DNA of 64,000 bases from Ashinkailepas kermadecensis (lineage: Eukaryota > Arthropoda > Thecostraca > Neolepadidae), in assembly GCA_034440615.1 (NCBI GenBank), contig JAOTOM010005099.1, positions 724,501 to 788,500 on the forward strand, given 5' to 3'. Position numbers and translations under genes: made by a program. Of this stretch, positions 24,617 through 36,540 are shown piece by piece. The notes under the pieces were generated by a model. The model was not told where the DNA came from and ran no database searches. It saw only the letters and a program-made list of their open reading frames with translations. Within the stretch, counting starts at the first letter, position 1; the number at the start of each line of letters is the position of its first letter.

Positions 24617-26790
24617 TGGAATTTTAAGAAGGCCGACTGGCCAGCATACGAGATGCAACTAGAGGATATTTTTCCGTGGGGCCCTGTACCACCCCTAAGT
24701 CTGTGGAAGCACTCACAAACCTGCTGGTGCAGACTGCAACTAAGTCCTCTGGCACCCCCCGTCGTGCGCCCGTCCCGTGATGGACGGAGGAGTGTCATCA
24801 GGCAATTCGGGCAAGACGACGCGCCTTCAGGGCCTTTGACCGAAGGAGTAGCATGGCCAATCTCATCGCCTTCCGGCAAGCTGGAGCCATTGCTCGACGC
24901 ACTATCCAGGACGCTAAGCGTGCCTCATGAAAGGACTATGTGAACAAGCTAAATCGTTCCACCCCTGTGTCACAGATATGGTCGAGAATCAAGCGTATCG
25001 CCGGTAAATTCAACTCCACCCATTTGCCAGTACTACGAGTCGCCGGCCGAAATATCACCCAGCCGGTCGACGTAGCCAATGAGATGGCTCGCACAATTTC
25101 GAACCGATGTAGGTGCTACAGTGATGACGTATTCGCACGCCACAAAACCACTTGTGAGAGACAACCACTAAACCTTTTCACTTCTGAACGTATGAGTTAC
25201 AACGAGCCGTTTACGATGTACGAGCTGCGTGCCGCTATTGCGACCCTTCAGAGCGTATCTGAAGGCCCCGACCAAATACACAACGCTATACTCAAACACC
25301 TCCCTTCATGCACACTTGATGTCGTGCTTGCAACGCTGAACCGGCTGTGGGAGATAGGAGATTTCCCACCCACTTGGCGTGAGGCCACTATGATCCCAAT
25401 TTTGAAGCCCGGAAAGGACAGCGCAGACCCGGCGAGCTACCGACCAATATCACTCACTTCATCAATCTGTAAGCTAATGGAGAAGATGGTAAACGCACAT
25501 CTGACCTGGTTCCTGGAACGACATGGTATTTTCAATAACGCACAGTGTGGTTTTAGGAAAAACCGCAGGACCGTTGACCATATTGTATCTCTTGATACTG
25601 TGGTACGGGTAGCTTTTCAGCAAAATCGTCATATTCGTGCAGTATTTTTTTACATTCACGGAGCGTATGACACCACCTGGCGCTACGGCATCCTGATGCA
25701 AATTTTCGGACATGGAATACGTGAACCCATGGGCCTCCAGAACTTTTTGTCCAGGCGCTTCTTTCGAGTGCGGATCGGAAGTTGTCTGTCAAACCGATAC
25801 CCACAAACGGAAGGGATACCACAGGGTAGCGTATTAAGCGTGCCGCTTTTCGCTATCATGATCAATGATATCTGCGACTCTCTTCCACGAAATCTGGGCA
25901 GATCATGTTCGTGGACGACGTCGCGATTTGGTGCTGCACATCCAGTGCACCGTCAATGGCACGGCAGCTGCAGTTGGCTACATCATGCTTGGAGAGATGG
26001 AGCTCCAAGAACGGGTTGCAGTTCTCTGTCTCAAAAACCGTTGGGATGAATTTTTGCCGACGTCGCCGAAGCTGCCCAGAACCTGTTCTCCAGCTGTATG
26101 GGGAGGAAATTCCCTTTCAGCGCACTGCCCGGTTTCTGGAAGTAATTTTTGACGCCCGTCTTAGTTACAAAGAACACTTTAAAGCACTCTGGGATAAATG
26201 TTTTGCATCACTTACCATCACAACTATGCTCCTGTTGTACCGTTCCCTCGTTCGCTCAAAGTTAGACTACGCATGTTTTATATATGACGGTGCATGTACA
26301 ACAAGCAAACGATCACTGGATGTGATACATCATTCAACGCTCCGCATCGTGACCGGCGCTTTCCACACTTCGCCCTCTGCGAGCCTTCTGGCCGAAGCCC
26401 ACGAGCCACCACTCTCGCTCCGGCGCGAGATGCTCGGGATGCACTACGCCTCTAAACTGCGTCAATTCCCCGACCACCCCACTTATGCGCATGCATTCTC
26501 CCATCACCTGATTGCAACATTCGGTCGAGCGCGCACTGTGCATGGCACCCCCTTTTGCGTCAGAATGCGAAGACTCTTTGAGGACAGCGGAATTCGATTG
26601 AGGGGAATTATGCGGGTCGGTTCTCTACAAACACCGCCTTGGCAGGTGACACACCCAACAATAGACCGGTCACTCTCTGCGGCGAAGAAAGCACATGCTA
26701 CACCACACGACCGTCCGTCGGTTGCATGCTCTAGAGCACATAGCCTCCTTTCACGGCTACGTACCGATATATACAGACAGATCCAAGACT
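24617..26790 (+). pseudogene. I-type LINE ORF2: linker, RT and post-RT region, decayed
   Basis: The main frame 24940-25900 contains NKLNRSTPVSQIWSRIKRIA, SEGPDQIHNAILKHLP, PPTWREATMIPILKPGK, SYRPISLTSSICKLMEKMV, NAQCGFRKNRRTVDHIV and TEGIPQGSVLSVPLFAIMIN. A frameshift near 25895-25905 precedes the catalytic box, which reads FVDDVAIW in the next frame. That frame continues with GLQFSVSKTVGMNF, LLYRSLVRSKLDYACFIYDG and LRIVTGAFHTSPSASLLAEA to about 26790. The FVDD box keeps both Asp residues. The first catalytic Asp region is altered (FFYIHGAYD instead of FLDI-AYD). Confidence 0.85.
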
Positions 26791-27930
26791 GATTCTGGTG
26801 TTGGCAGTGCATTTGTTATTGGTTCCCTGTCGCGATCTTTTTCATTACCATCACATGCAACGGTATACACATCAGAGCTGGTTGCTATCATCAAGGCACT
26901 CAGTTTTATCGAAGTAGGGCGGGATGCCTCGCACGTCATTTTTACCGGTTCCCTCAGCAGCCTTTGGGTGCTAGAGCAGTTCAACCCATCTGACCCCATT
27001 GTACAGAATATTCTGCTGCGTCTCACATCACTGGCACAAGCTGGGAAAGATACTGTCTTCTGCTGGATTCCCAGTCATTTCGGCATCGACTCGGACAAGA
27101 ACGCATTAACCGCCGTACAGCCAGCACTGGATATGTTTCGGGACTCCAGACGCACTATGTTTGCATTCCTACATGCAACTGCTGTAAGGTGATTGTAGTG
27201 TTTCGTCACACATCTGTACGAGATCTTAGCATAAACATTCTCACCTCTTTCATCAGGCCATAATTATATATCGTACATGTTCATTTTTTACTGTATTGTC
27301 AATGGGTTGTCAATTTCAAAAAAAAAAATACTGTATTGTTTTTAACCAGTCACCATTTTACCATTCTTAAGTAGAGTGTCACGAGTGGGCGGCGTGTGTG
27401 AGTGTATGTATGAGGACCACCATAATTGGGGCACTGTTCCTGTGTGTGGGAAACCGAATAAATCAAAATCAAATCAAATCGTGGGGAATAAGGCAGCGGA
27501 TGCTGCTGCGAAACGTGCAGCCCCGTACCGGCGGTCTATGCCTCTCCCAGTGAGAGCACATCGCCACTCAATTACGACCTTTGTTTTTGAAAAATGGCAG
27601 AATAGTTGGAACGCGTTGCAGGACAACAAATTACGAACGATCAAGCCATGTCTTGGAGAGTGGGCCCCGTCCTATCGCAGGACGAGGCGGGACGAGGTCG
27701 TGCTCTGCCGCCTTCGGCTTGGGCATACTCACCCAACACACCACCATCTGCTCTGTGGAGAGGACAGGCCAACCTGCCCTCGATGTCACTCACCACTGTC
27801 AGTGCGCCACGTTCTGATTACGTGCCCTATGCTGGCCGATGATCGCAGACGCCTCTTTGGAGTCGTGCGGTCGCTGTCACTCCGCGATCTCCTAGGTGAG
27901 CACACGCGCGCGGTAACTTCGGGATAGCTT
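26695..27930 (+). pseudogene. I-type LINE ORF2: RNase H and C-terminus, split by a nested insertion
   Basis: The RNase H frame overlaps the end of the RT frame, indicating a frameshift near 26700-26760. It reads VPIYTDRSKTDSGVGSAFVI (normally TDGS), YTSELVAIIKALSFI, FTGSLSSLWVLEQF (normally SDS) and CWIPSHFGI. The next residues, VGNKAADAAAKRA, are found only at 27481 after the nested insertion. Then come LRLGHTHPTHHHLLCGEDRP, CPRCHSPLSVRHVLITCPM and LRDLLGEH, with a stop near 27925. Removing 27087-27480 places SHFGI directly against VGNKAAD in the same reading sense. Confidence 0.8.
27087..27480 (+). mobile_element. Nested 5'-truncated LINE tail with (AAATC)n end
   Basis: The insertion sits between the SHFGI and VGNKAAD codons of the host LINE. 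It starts with a short coding remnant (ALDMFRDSRRTMFAFLHATAV, then a stop at 27190) that looks like the C-terminus of another I-type LINE. About 290 bp of 3' untranslated sequence follow, ending GAATAAATCAAAATCAAATC at 27480. The pentamer tail is typical of a target-primed reverse transcription 3' end. A target duplication longer than about 3 bp is not visible. Confidence 0.65.
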
Positions 27931-28139
27931 CTTCGCTTTCTTTTAGATGTCGACTTTAGAGCGATTTATACACCTCACTGACATGTAACAGTAGAAGATC
28001 GGAATGACTTGCCTGTATTATGTAAGTTTGTGTGCTACTGTTGAACCGTTTAAGACCATTGATACCATCTAACATTGTTATGGGCGCTGTATGACCAACG
28101 CAGTTGATGCGCCCCTAAGCCCAAATAACCAACCAGCCA

Positions 28140-29087
28140 ACGGGAAGGGCCCCTTGGTCAATGTGCAGGGCCCCTGGTCCAACGTGAAGGACCACTGGGT
28201 CAACGTTAACGGCAACTTGGCCAACGTGAAGGGCCCCTAGACTGACGTGAAGAGACCCTGGGTCAACGTGAAGGGCCCCTGGGCTAACGTAAAGGGCCCA
28301 TGGGGCGATGTAAAGGGCCCATGGGCCGACATTAAAGGCCCATGGGTCAACGTGCATGGCTCCTGTGCTGGCTTGAAGTGCCCTGGGCAGACGTGAAAGG
28401 TCTCTAGGGAGACGTGAAGAGCCCTGTGCCGACGAAAGGGGCCTGACGGAAAAAGTCACATACCGATGAAGAGGGCCTAAGTCAACGGAGATTGCTCCTC
28501 AAGAACATGTTGAGGGTCCTTGACTGGGCTAACGTGAAGGGCTTTTAGATCGACCAAGGTGACCCCGGATAGTTGGAAGGGCATCCGATCTGACGGAGAG
28601 GGCCCGAGCCAATATTTAAGGGTCCCTGGGCTGTCGGCGGAGCCTAAACCGAGATTGGACCCCTGGCCTGATGGACAGGGTCCAAGCGTTTGGGAAGGGC
28701 CCACGGGCTTGTCGGAAAAGGCCCTGGGTCGCCAAAGAGGGCCCTTGAAATGACGGAGGGAGCCCTAGTTTCTGGAGAGGACATCGGGCCGACAGAAAAG
28801 GCTCATGGTCCGACGGATGGAGACCAAGCCATACAAGGGCCCCTGATCTGATGGAGGGGGTCCAAGCTGTTTAAAGAGGGCCTCCGGCCTGATAGAGGAG
28901 GCCTTGGGTCGCTACGGAAGTCCTCTGTGCCGACGAAGAGTACCCCTAGCCGTTGGAGGACCACGGGCCGTCGGAGAGGGACCAGATACGGTATTAAGGG
29001 CCCCTGGGCCGATACGGGACGGAACCGCACAGGAGGCCCCTTGTGATATAGAGAAGGCCCAAGTTTTCGAAGAGGGGGCTTCGACCG
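28140..29087. repeat. Degenerate GGGCCC-type minisatellite
   Basis: Imperfect units of about 23-30 bp built around GTGAAGGGCCCCTGGGCCAA (28140-28560). They grade into a looser form with GACGGAGAGGGCCC-like units (28560-29087). Open frames on both strands follow the repeat and are not taken as genes. Related degenerate arrays lie at 34000-35460 and, in reverse orientation, 41960-42625. Confidence 0.8.
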
Positions 29088-31320
29088 AGTAACGGAACCA
29101 ACCAGACAGGGCTCATTCTTGGACATTGTCTTCTCAGATTTAAGTGATTTAGTTCAAGACTTGACTGTAGGAGAAACTCTGGGAAGAAGTGACCATAACA
29201 TAGTGCGATTTAAGGTACCAATAGCGGGGACAATCAAGGATTATTTGGCAAAGATTCCAAATTTTAACAGGGCAGACTTTGACTTCATGAGAGAGGCTTT
29301 ATGTGCCATAAAATGGGAAGAAGAATTTTTGTATTTAAATGCCTGTGAAATGTGGGAAAAATTCAAATCTTACTTGAGGGAAATTCAGATTAGACATGTC
29401 CCCCAAAAGCAAAGGCGCAAAAGAAGGGTGGGAAAGCCAGCATGGCTTACACCAGATTTGATGATATCAATTAAGGCTAAGAAAGATGCATTTAGAGTAT
29501 TTAAAGAAGCTTCAAATATCGTAAATCTAAGGTCATATCAAAAAGCTAGAGATGCTGTGAAGCAGAAAACCAGAGCAGCAAGGCGAGCAAAAGAAATGGA
29601 TTTGGCTAGGAACTGTAATGGTGACAGTAGAAAGTTCTTTAGTTTCTACAAGCTAAATAAAGTTTCAAGCACAATTGGTCCACTAGAAGTAAATGGGACT
29701 ATATTGAGTGAGGATGGTGAGATGGTTGAGGAGCTGAGCAAGCAGTTTAAATCGGTGTTAGCAGTGGAGGATGTGACAAATCTGCCAACCGTGAACCACA
29801 GTTCAGTGACAGGTGATCAGATACACGATATTGATTTCATTGATAGTTATGTTGTTTTCAATTATATCAGAAAAATAAAGCCAAACAAGGCAGCAGGACC
29901 TGATGGAATTTATGCTAGGGTATTGTGTGAAGCTGAAAAGGAACTGGCAATTCCACTTAGTATAATATTTTGTAGATCAGTTTCACAAAATGAAATTCTA
30001 ACAGATTGGGAAAGGGCAAATGCAGTTCCTATTTTCAAGAAAGGAGAAAGAGGGACAGTTGAAAAGTATAGGCCAGTAAGCCTCACATCCCTAGTCTGCA
30101 AGGTACTCCAATCAATTATCAAGGATAGAATGGTTAGTTTTCTGGAAGGAAACAGATTGATTCAAGATACTGAACATGGGTTTAGAAAAGGGAGATCGTG
30201 TCTCACAAATCTCTTGGACTTTTTGAATTTTGCCACAGAACAATTTGATCAGGGACATCAGGTTGATGTAGCATATCTTGACTTTAGTAAGGCCTTTGAC
30301 AAGGTACCCCATAAACGGTTAATGATACAGCTTCAGGTCCATGGCATTGCAGGTAGCGTCCTGAAATGGATAGAGTTGTGGCTTTCAGATAGACAGCAGA
30401 GAGTAATGCTAAATGGTACAAAGTCATCATAGAAAATTGTTCTTAGTGGAGTCCCTCAGGGGTCGGTACTGCGGCCACTATTGCTCATTATATTTGTGAA
30501 TAGCATTGAATGTGGCCTAAGCAGTAAGGTTTTGAAATTTGCGGATGATTTGAAGATCTTTAGGGCAATAACAGGGCACAATGAGCAGGTTTGCTGCAGA
30601 ACGACTTAGACGAGCTTGTGAAGTGGTCCGGAAAATGGCAAATGAGGTTTAATTTTGATAAGTGCAAAGTCATGCATTCAGGTAGGCAGAATATGAAGGC
30701 GCCATACTTGATGGGTGGCCAAGTATTATCTGTGACTCAGCAGGAGAAGGACTTAGACTTAGGTGTTATTTTGAACACAAAATTGGGGGCATCAGGACAG
30801 ACCAAAGAAGCCAGGAAAAAGGCACTAAGAATGCTTGGGGCAATACAGAGGAATGTGTCATACAAAAGTGAGGAGGTCATCAGGAAGCTTTGCTGTGCAT
30901 ATGTCAGGCCACATTTAGAATACTGTGTCCAAGCTTGGTCCCCTAGTTATGAGAAAGATTGTTGGCTTTTAGAGAGTACAAAAGAGGGCAACAAAAATGG
31001 TTAATGGTATAGGCAACCTGGCATATGAGGAAGGATTGAAGAAATTGAATATGTTTTCACTTAGATATAGAAGGCTGAGAGGAGATCTCATCGAGGTTTT
31101 TAAATTTGTTCATGGTCAGGAACAGGGATATCTCAGGGAAATGTTTGAATTTAACAGAAATGATGCAATTAGAGGTCATCAATTCAAAATTAAAGTTAAT
31201 CACAGCAGGACAAGGTTAAGACAGTCTTTCTTCACCAACAGGGTAGTCGAACACTGGAACCAGCTGCCAGGAACCTGGTTCCTGCCAGGAACCAGGAAGC
31301 AACACACTGAACATCTTTAA
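29088..31320 (+). pseudogene. CR1 ORF2: endonuclease end, RT and C-terminus, disrupted
   Basis: The first frame (to the TAG at 30430) contains GRSDHNIVRF (endonuclease end), GKPAWLTPDL, RKIKPNKAAGPDGIYARVL, ANAVPIFKKGERG, EKYRPVSLTSLVCKVL, EHGFRKGRSCLTNLLDF and VDVAYLDFSKAFDKVPHKRL, including the first catalytic Asp. After the stop the same frame continues with KIVLSGVPQGSVLRPLLLI and the catalytic box KFADDLKIF. Frameshifts near 30590 and 30960 lead to KWQMRFNFDKCKVMH and then YRRLRGDLIEVFKFVHG and RQSFFTNRVVEHWNQLP. A CCTGGTTCCTGCCAGGAACC palindrome replaces the usual following codons. RT catalytic residues are intact, so decay looks fairly recent. Confidence 0.9.
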
Positions 31321-31449
31321 AAACGGCATAGACAATCATTATAAGAATAGGGGGTTTATATTTCTGTATTCCAGGGAGGGCTGATATACAGATTTGGTGG
31401 GCAACTGGTTCAGTGTCCAAAAGTGCAACCAAGAAGGGCCCTTGTGGCT
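29088..31449 (+). mobile_element. CR1-type LINE, longest CR1 copy in the window
   Basis: The copy starts inside the AP-endonuclease C-terminus (VTEPTRQGSFLDIVFSD) directly after the minisatellite. It continues through the linker, complete RT, post-RT region and 3' untranslated region to GGGCCCTTGTGGCTC at 31436-31449. The same terminal motif ends the CR1 copy at 24.2 kb. It is disrupted by one stop codon, two frameshifts and a small palindromic rearrangement near 31267. Confidence 0.9.
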
Positions 31450-33999
31450 CATACACCTTTTTGCGTCCAATTTCGCCGCTTGTGCATCAATTTCAGCGAT
31501 AAGCCCATCCATTTTCGACAGTTCGGCGTAGCGCATCCAATTTACAAATCACAGCGCCACCTTCGGCCCAGCAGCATTCATTTTGGTACTGGTGCAACCT
31601 ATTTCGACAGAACTGCATTCGAATTCAGATTTGCAGTGAATATTTCGGCATATGTTGATAATTCAGTGAGAGTGCGATGAATTTCGGCAGAGTGCAAGCA
31701 AGTTCGACGCGGAAAATACTCCGCTATGAGACTTGTTTTTGTCATATTTGGTTAAATATGTATTCATTGTCCAACAGAGAGGCATTTCTTGACGTTTCGT
31801 GTATGTAATTGTATATCCAATACATAATGCGACATTGGCCAGGGTAGTTGCTTAGCGGCGCGTCTCAGCATATTAACGCATTCAACCAATCAGAAGCCAG
31901 TAATATTTATTTCAAGCCGAGTATGCCGCAACCATAAGGTCAGGAGGTCACAGCTCGTCTAGACGTCGTCATGCCACGTGGCGAAGGACGTGCGAGGAGG
32001 CGGTACAGGAACCCAACCGAATTGGGGAAAGATGGGCAATCACCAATGCTCATCTTTCTGGGTACTTCCTGCCGGTCTGCGCAGCCCGTGAGAACATTAT
32101 CGACTCAGTGACTGTCGCCCACGGACTAGGTAACTTTGATGTACACCCTGTGCTCTGGCGTGTAAATGCGCGGTATGTGCCCTTCATTGCGAGCACTTCG
32201 CTGTTTGTACCCTTCGTTGTAAGACGTTCATGCGAAATTAATGACATTTTCAAATACGTGTTATTTGCATATCTGAATATTGTTACATATGCACAAGTTT
32301 AAAGTGAATACGGTTTCAACTTAGCCAGCAATGCTACTTTTTACACAACATAGAAATACAATAAAATACCAAATTGTCTTTAAAGACTTTATTGGACAAT
32401 GGATACATATTGAACCAATGAGTTTTAACGTTTAGACCAAATTTTAACGTTTTACGTACATAATACGATAGCGGCCGGTGGGTGTTTCCTTAGACATCAC
32501 TTCCGGATATAAAACGAAGGTGTGTGAGGGGGTTAAAACCACCCTCTACACCTTTTTGCGTCCAATTTCGTCGCCTGTGCATCAATTTCAGCGATAAGCT
32601 CATCCATTTTCGACAGTTCGGCGTAGCGCATCCAATTTACAAATCACAGCTCCATCTTCGGCCCAGCAGCATTCATTTTGGTACTAGTACAACCTATTTC
32701 GGCAGAACTGCATTCGAATTCATATTTGCAGTGAATATTTCGGCATGTGTCGATAATTCAGTGAGAGTGCGATGAATTTCGTCAAAGTGGAAGCAAGTTC
32801 GACGCGGAAAATACTCCGCTATGATACTTGTTTTTGTCATATTTGGTTACCCATTGTCCAATAAAGGAGCAATTTTTGACGTTTTGTGTGTGTAATTGTG
32901 TATCCAATACATAACTCGACATTGACCAGCGGGTGCTGCTAAGCGGCGCGTCTCGGTATGGTAACGCACTCAATCAATCAGAAGCCAGTAATATTTCTTT
33001 GAAGACGAGCATGCCGCAATCACAAGGTCAGGAGGTCACAGCTCGTCTGGACGTCGCCATGCCACGTGGCTAAGGATGTACGAGGGGGCGGTACAGGAAC
33101 CCAACCGAAGGGGAAAGATGGGCAATCATCAATGCTCATCTTTCTGGGTACTTCCTGCCGGCCTGCGCAGCCCGTGAGAACATTATCTACTAAGTGACTG
33201 TCGCCCACGGACTAGATGACTTTGATGTGCACCCTGTGCTCTGGCGTGTAAGTGTACGGTATGTGCCCTTCGTTGCGAGCACTTCGCTGTTTGTACCCTT
33301 CGTTGTAAGACGTTCATGCGAAATTAATGACATATTCAAATACATGTTATTTGTATATCTGGATATTTATACATATGCACAAGTTTAAAGTGCATATGGT
33401 TTCAACATAGCGAGCAATGCTAATTTTTTACACAACAGAGAATTACATACTGTCCAATAAATGACCAAATTTTAACGTTTTATGTATATAATGCGATAGC
33501 GGCCAGTGAGGTGCTTCCTTAGACATCACTTCCAGATATAAAGCGAGGGTGGGGAGAGGGGGTTAAAAACCACCCTTTAGTCAGTAGTGTTCGGTTCAGT
33601 ATCGCAGCACCTGAATCACGAGTTGACGCTTCAGAATATGTAGAAGGAAGCCGTTATCGTAAAAAGCCAACTAGTATTGGAGGTAATACGCAGATGGGTT
33701 TATGTTGACCAGTTTTCATTTTTGAACCGTAATTTGTGCGTCGAATTTGGTTGCACACAGCCGAAATCGGTTGTTGCCGTGCTGAAACAACCCTGCATGC
33801 CGAATACCATTCTCATTTCACTGAATTATAATGCACTGTGCCGAAATTGATTGCACTATTTTTGAAATGCCCTCTGCCCGGCCGAATTTCTCCGTCTTGT
33901 GTCATATTCGGACGCAACGTGCTGAAACGCCGAAATTGGATGCGCTTAATACTGAAATCCGTGCAGTTTGTTCAAACTTGCACGCAAAAAGGTGTAGTT
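31450..33999. mobile_element. Inverted-repeat element containing a ~1.1-kb tandem duplication
   Basis: The element begins TACACCTTTTTGCGTCCAA and ends with the complement TTGCACGCAAAAAGGTGTA. Both arms are made of degenerate repeats of a GCATCCAATTTCGGC-like motif, inverted at the right (33720-33960). Inside, 31450-32546 and 32547-33580 are two direct copies of one unit. Each unit ends with a TATAAA box (32508 and 33537) and a GGGGTTAAAA-CCACCC block. CCAAT-type motifs occur near 31885. No protein is recognised. The left edge abuts the CR1 3' end. Confidence 0.6.
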
Positions 34000-35460
34000 G
34001 CACTGATCTTTTATGTCTTTATGACCGGACGGAGAGTGTCCAGAGCGTGAAGGATGGTACCTGAGTCGACGGATTTGGCCCAGGGCCGGACGTGCAGAGC
34101 CAGGGTCTGCCTTGGCTCACGCTGGTGGAGAGGTGCTCAGAGCTGGCAGGGGATCTCAGGCATATGAATAGGCCCTCTGGCTTCAGAGATGATCCGGGCC
34201 GAAGCGGATGGTTCCGGGTGCTACGCAAAGGGCATCTAAGCCCATGGGAAGGATGGCAGGGTCAGAGAAAGCTGGGATGCTCATTGGGTTTGAAATGACC
34301 ATTGGGGGATGAACAGGACCCCGAGAGCTGAAGAGAACAAGTCAGGGCCCATCTCAAAGCTGAAATTCCCAGATATGAGAGCTAGACAGGATTATTGAGA
34401 ATTGTGGTGGGTCCCTACAAGCAGCAGAGGGGCCTAAGGGATGAAGGGGGTCTCGTGAGAGTCAGAGAGACTGGACTGTGATTCTTCTGATGTTGAGAAC
34501 GGCCCATAATGGATGAACAAGGTCCCCGAGAGGTAAACAAATTCCCTGTTGGCTGGTAATTGAGGTGAGGAATACCGAGGGCAAGCTTAAGAGCTAGGAT
34601 GTTGTCGAAACCATAAGAGCTGTCGATAACCAGGAAGGGTCCTTAGCAGCTTGAGAGAGCCCTTAAGGGCTCACAGAGCCCCTTGAAATTCCTGAAGATT
34701 CCCTCAGACTAACGATGGTTGTGACGAATCCTGAGGGCCAATGTCAGTACAGGACAATGCAAGACTTTATACCTTTAAGGTATGAAGACTGCCAAGGACT
34801 GGGAAGGGTTCCCAGCAACTGGAGAGGACCCCTGATGATTAGAAATGGTACTGAGCGCTAGAGCGGACTGGACTGGGTGCCCAAGAGGCTTTGAAGGGGT
34901 CCCTATGCCACGAACAGAGCCCCTTGATACATAAAGTGAGTCCCTAAGGGATTGTGAGTAAGATTGTGAGTAACGATGATTGTGAGTAACACTGAGAGTC
35001 AGTTTCAGAGCTAGAATGTCATTGCCAGCACGAAAGACTGTCGAGGATTAGGGAGGTCCCCTGAGAGCGAGACCGAACCGGACTGTGATGCTGCTGAGGC
35101 TTAGGAAAAACACAGAGGGAGGAACAGCGCCGCCTTAGAGCTGAGGAGAGTTCCGAGAACTGACGATGTTTGTTAGAAATTGCTAGACCTTTCTCAGAGC
35201 TGCAGGATTCCTTTGAAAGCGAGGTAAGTTTGTCGAGAACTGTGAATGGCCCATGCAAGATCGAGAGAGTTCCTGACAGACGAATAGGTCCCCTGAGAGC
35301 CGGAGAGGACTAGACTGGGATGTTTCTGAGCTTCGGGATGGACACCGGAGGGATCGGGGCCTTCTGAGAGCTAGGAGAGTCTTTAATAACTGGCGATGGG
35401 TGCGAGGAATACTGAGGGCCAGCCTCGGAGATACGATATCTTTGAGAGCCATAGATGCTG
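34000..35460. repeat. Degenerate GAGAGC/GGGTCCC-type tandem repeat
   Basis: About 1.45 kb of loosely periodic units near 28-30 bp. Larger blocks recur, for example a GGACTGTGAT--TTCTGA--TTGAGA-type block near 34470, 35080 and 35315 and a GAGGGCCA-type block near 34577, 34731 and 35413. It resembles a more diverged relative of the 28.1-kb array. Confidence 0.6.
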
Positions 35461-36540
35461 CCAAGCACTGAGAAGGTCACCCGCCGCCACCTCAGTGGTG
35501 GTGCCACCTCACGGTCGTCCCAACGGCCACAGCCGTTCTGGCGGTGACGACCGCCCAAGTGGCCACGGCTGTCCCAGTGGCCTGACCACAGCTGGTGCAG
35601 CAGCTAAGGTCGCTCCAGCGTTGGCGACACAAACAACCCAGCGAAAGCTGTGATGACGGCCGCTCCAGCGATGCCAGTTGCTTCGCTTTGGACCCGGGTA
35701 ACACCGGTTAAGCAAAAGAAAGAAGGAAGTAATTTGCAGGGTGCTGTGTGTTCGACATAGCTGGTTAGGCATTTCATATGCCGACATGGCGACTTCATTG
35801 TAACGTTGCAGGTTAATAATGCACGTGCAAGATCACATGTCTACTGTATTGCAGGGATGCACTTGATTTCACCATTGCCGGTGCTCAAAAGCTGAAACAC
35901 AGTGTACTCACCATTACTTTATGCCGATGTCACGTGCCGTTTTCACCATTATCTGCATGGGGTTTGCTGTACACTTAGTCGTATCTACACGCTTATCTAC
36001 GTAGGGTTTGCTACAGCAAGCCCTTTGTAGATAAGCGCACAATCGTTTATCCTCATAGGCATCCACATTCTGCATTGCTCGCTGGATAGCAACATTTATT
36101 ACGTAAAGCACTAAGCGCTTCGGCCAAATGTTCGCAAGACCATCAATCACTCCGACAATGCAGATGCATAACAATAAATAATGCAGCAGCACAGGACAGC
36201 TTGTGTCGCGGCACGGCGCCACTACAATCTATTCATCGCAAATGTCGTTCCTCGTGGTACGGACGTTGGTGATCATGTGACATTCGCCAGATCAAATGGC
36301 AACATCCACAATGGTGGAAAAAACCTCCAACTCAAGCACAAATGTGTCCAAACCGTAAATATAATGTGATGCTATTAAGTTCAGTCTGAGAATGGTTTTT
36401 ACCTACCGAGTAATGAACATTCCAGGCGACGATTACGATCAAGGTCAAGTTGCGTTTTTGCATCACTGAACTGTCAGCTAGACCCAAAGATACCAAACAA
36501 TCATCCAAAATGTCACGTTAGGTTACGCATTCACATTGAG
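35461..36540. other. Unassigned interval containing a near-perfect hairpin
   Basis: 35461-35690 is GC-rich with CAGTGGCC/GGCCACGG-type repeats. From 35700 to 36540 no protein was recognised. 35990-36012 and 36015-36037 form a hairpin of about 23 bp with two or three mismatches and a two-base loop (CGCTTATCTACGTAGGG... paired with ...CCCTTTGTAGATAAGCG). Confidence 0.5.

Larger units (their letters stand above)
24560..28139 (+). mobile_element. I-type LINE, 5'-truncated, with nested LINE tail
   Basis: The coding order is linker (WNFKKADWPAYE, 24617), RT (25000-26200), post-RT region, RNase H (26755-27085 and 27481-27510), and C-terminal cysteine/histidine motif (27775-27830). A 3' untranslated region runs to about 28139, ending near TGCGCCCCTAAGCCC. 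The sequence is distinct from the copies at 13.3 and 45 kb and closer to I-LINEs with a GNKAADAAAK block. A 5'-truncated second LINE tail lies inside the RNase H region (27087-27480). Confidence 0.82.

Noticed and set aside
28115..29126. Proline- and glycine-rich frames of 60-114 codons
   Set aside because: They follow the degenerate GGGCCC minisatellite on both strands.
31450..33580. A pair of long terminal repeats of an LTR retrotransposon
   Set aside because: The two ~1.1-kb units are directly adjacent, with no internal gag-pol, no primer-binding site, and no TG...CA ends.
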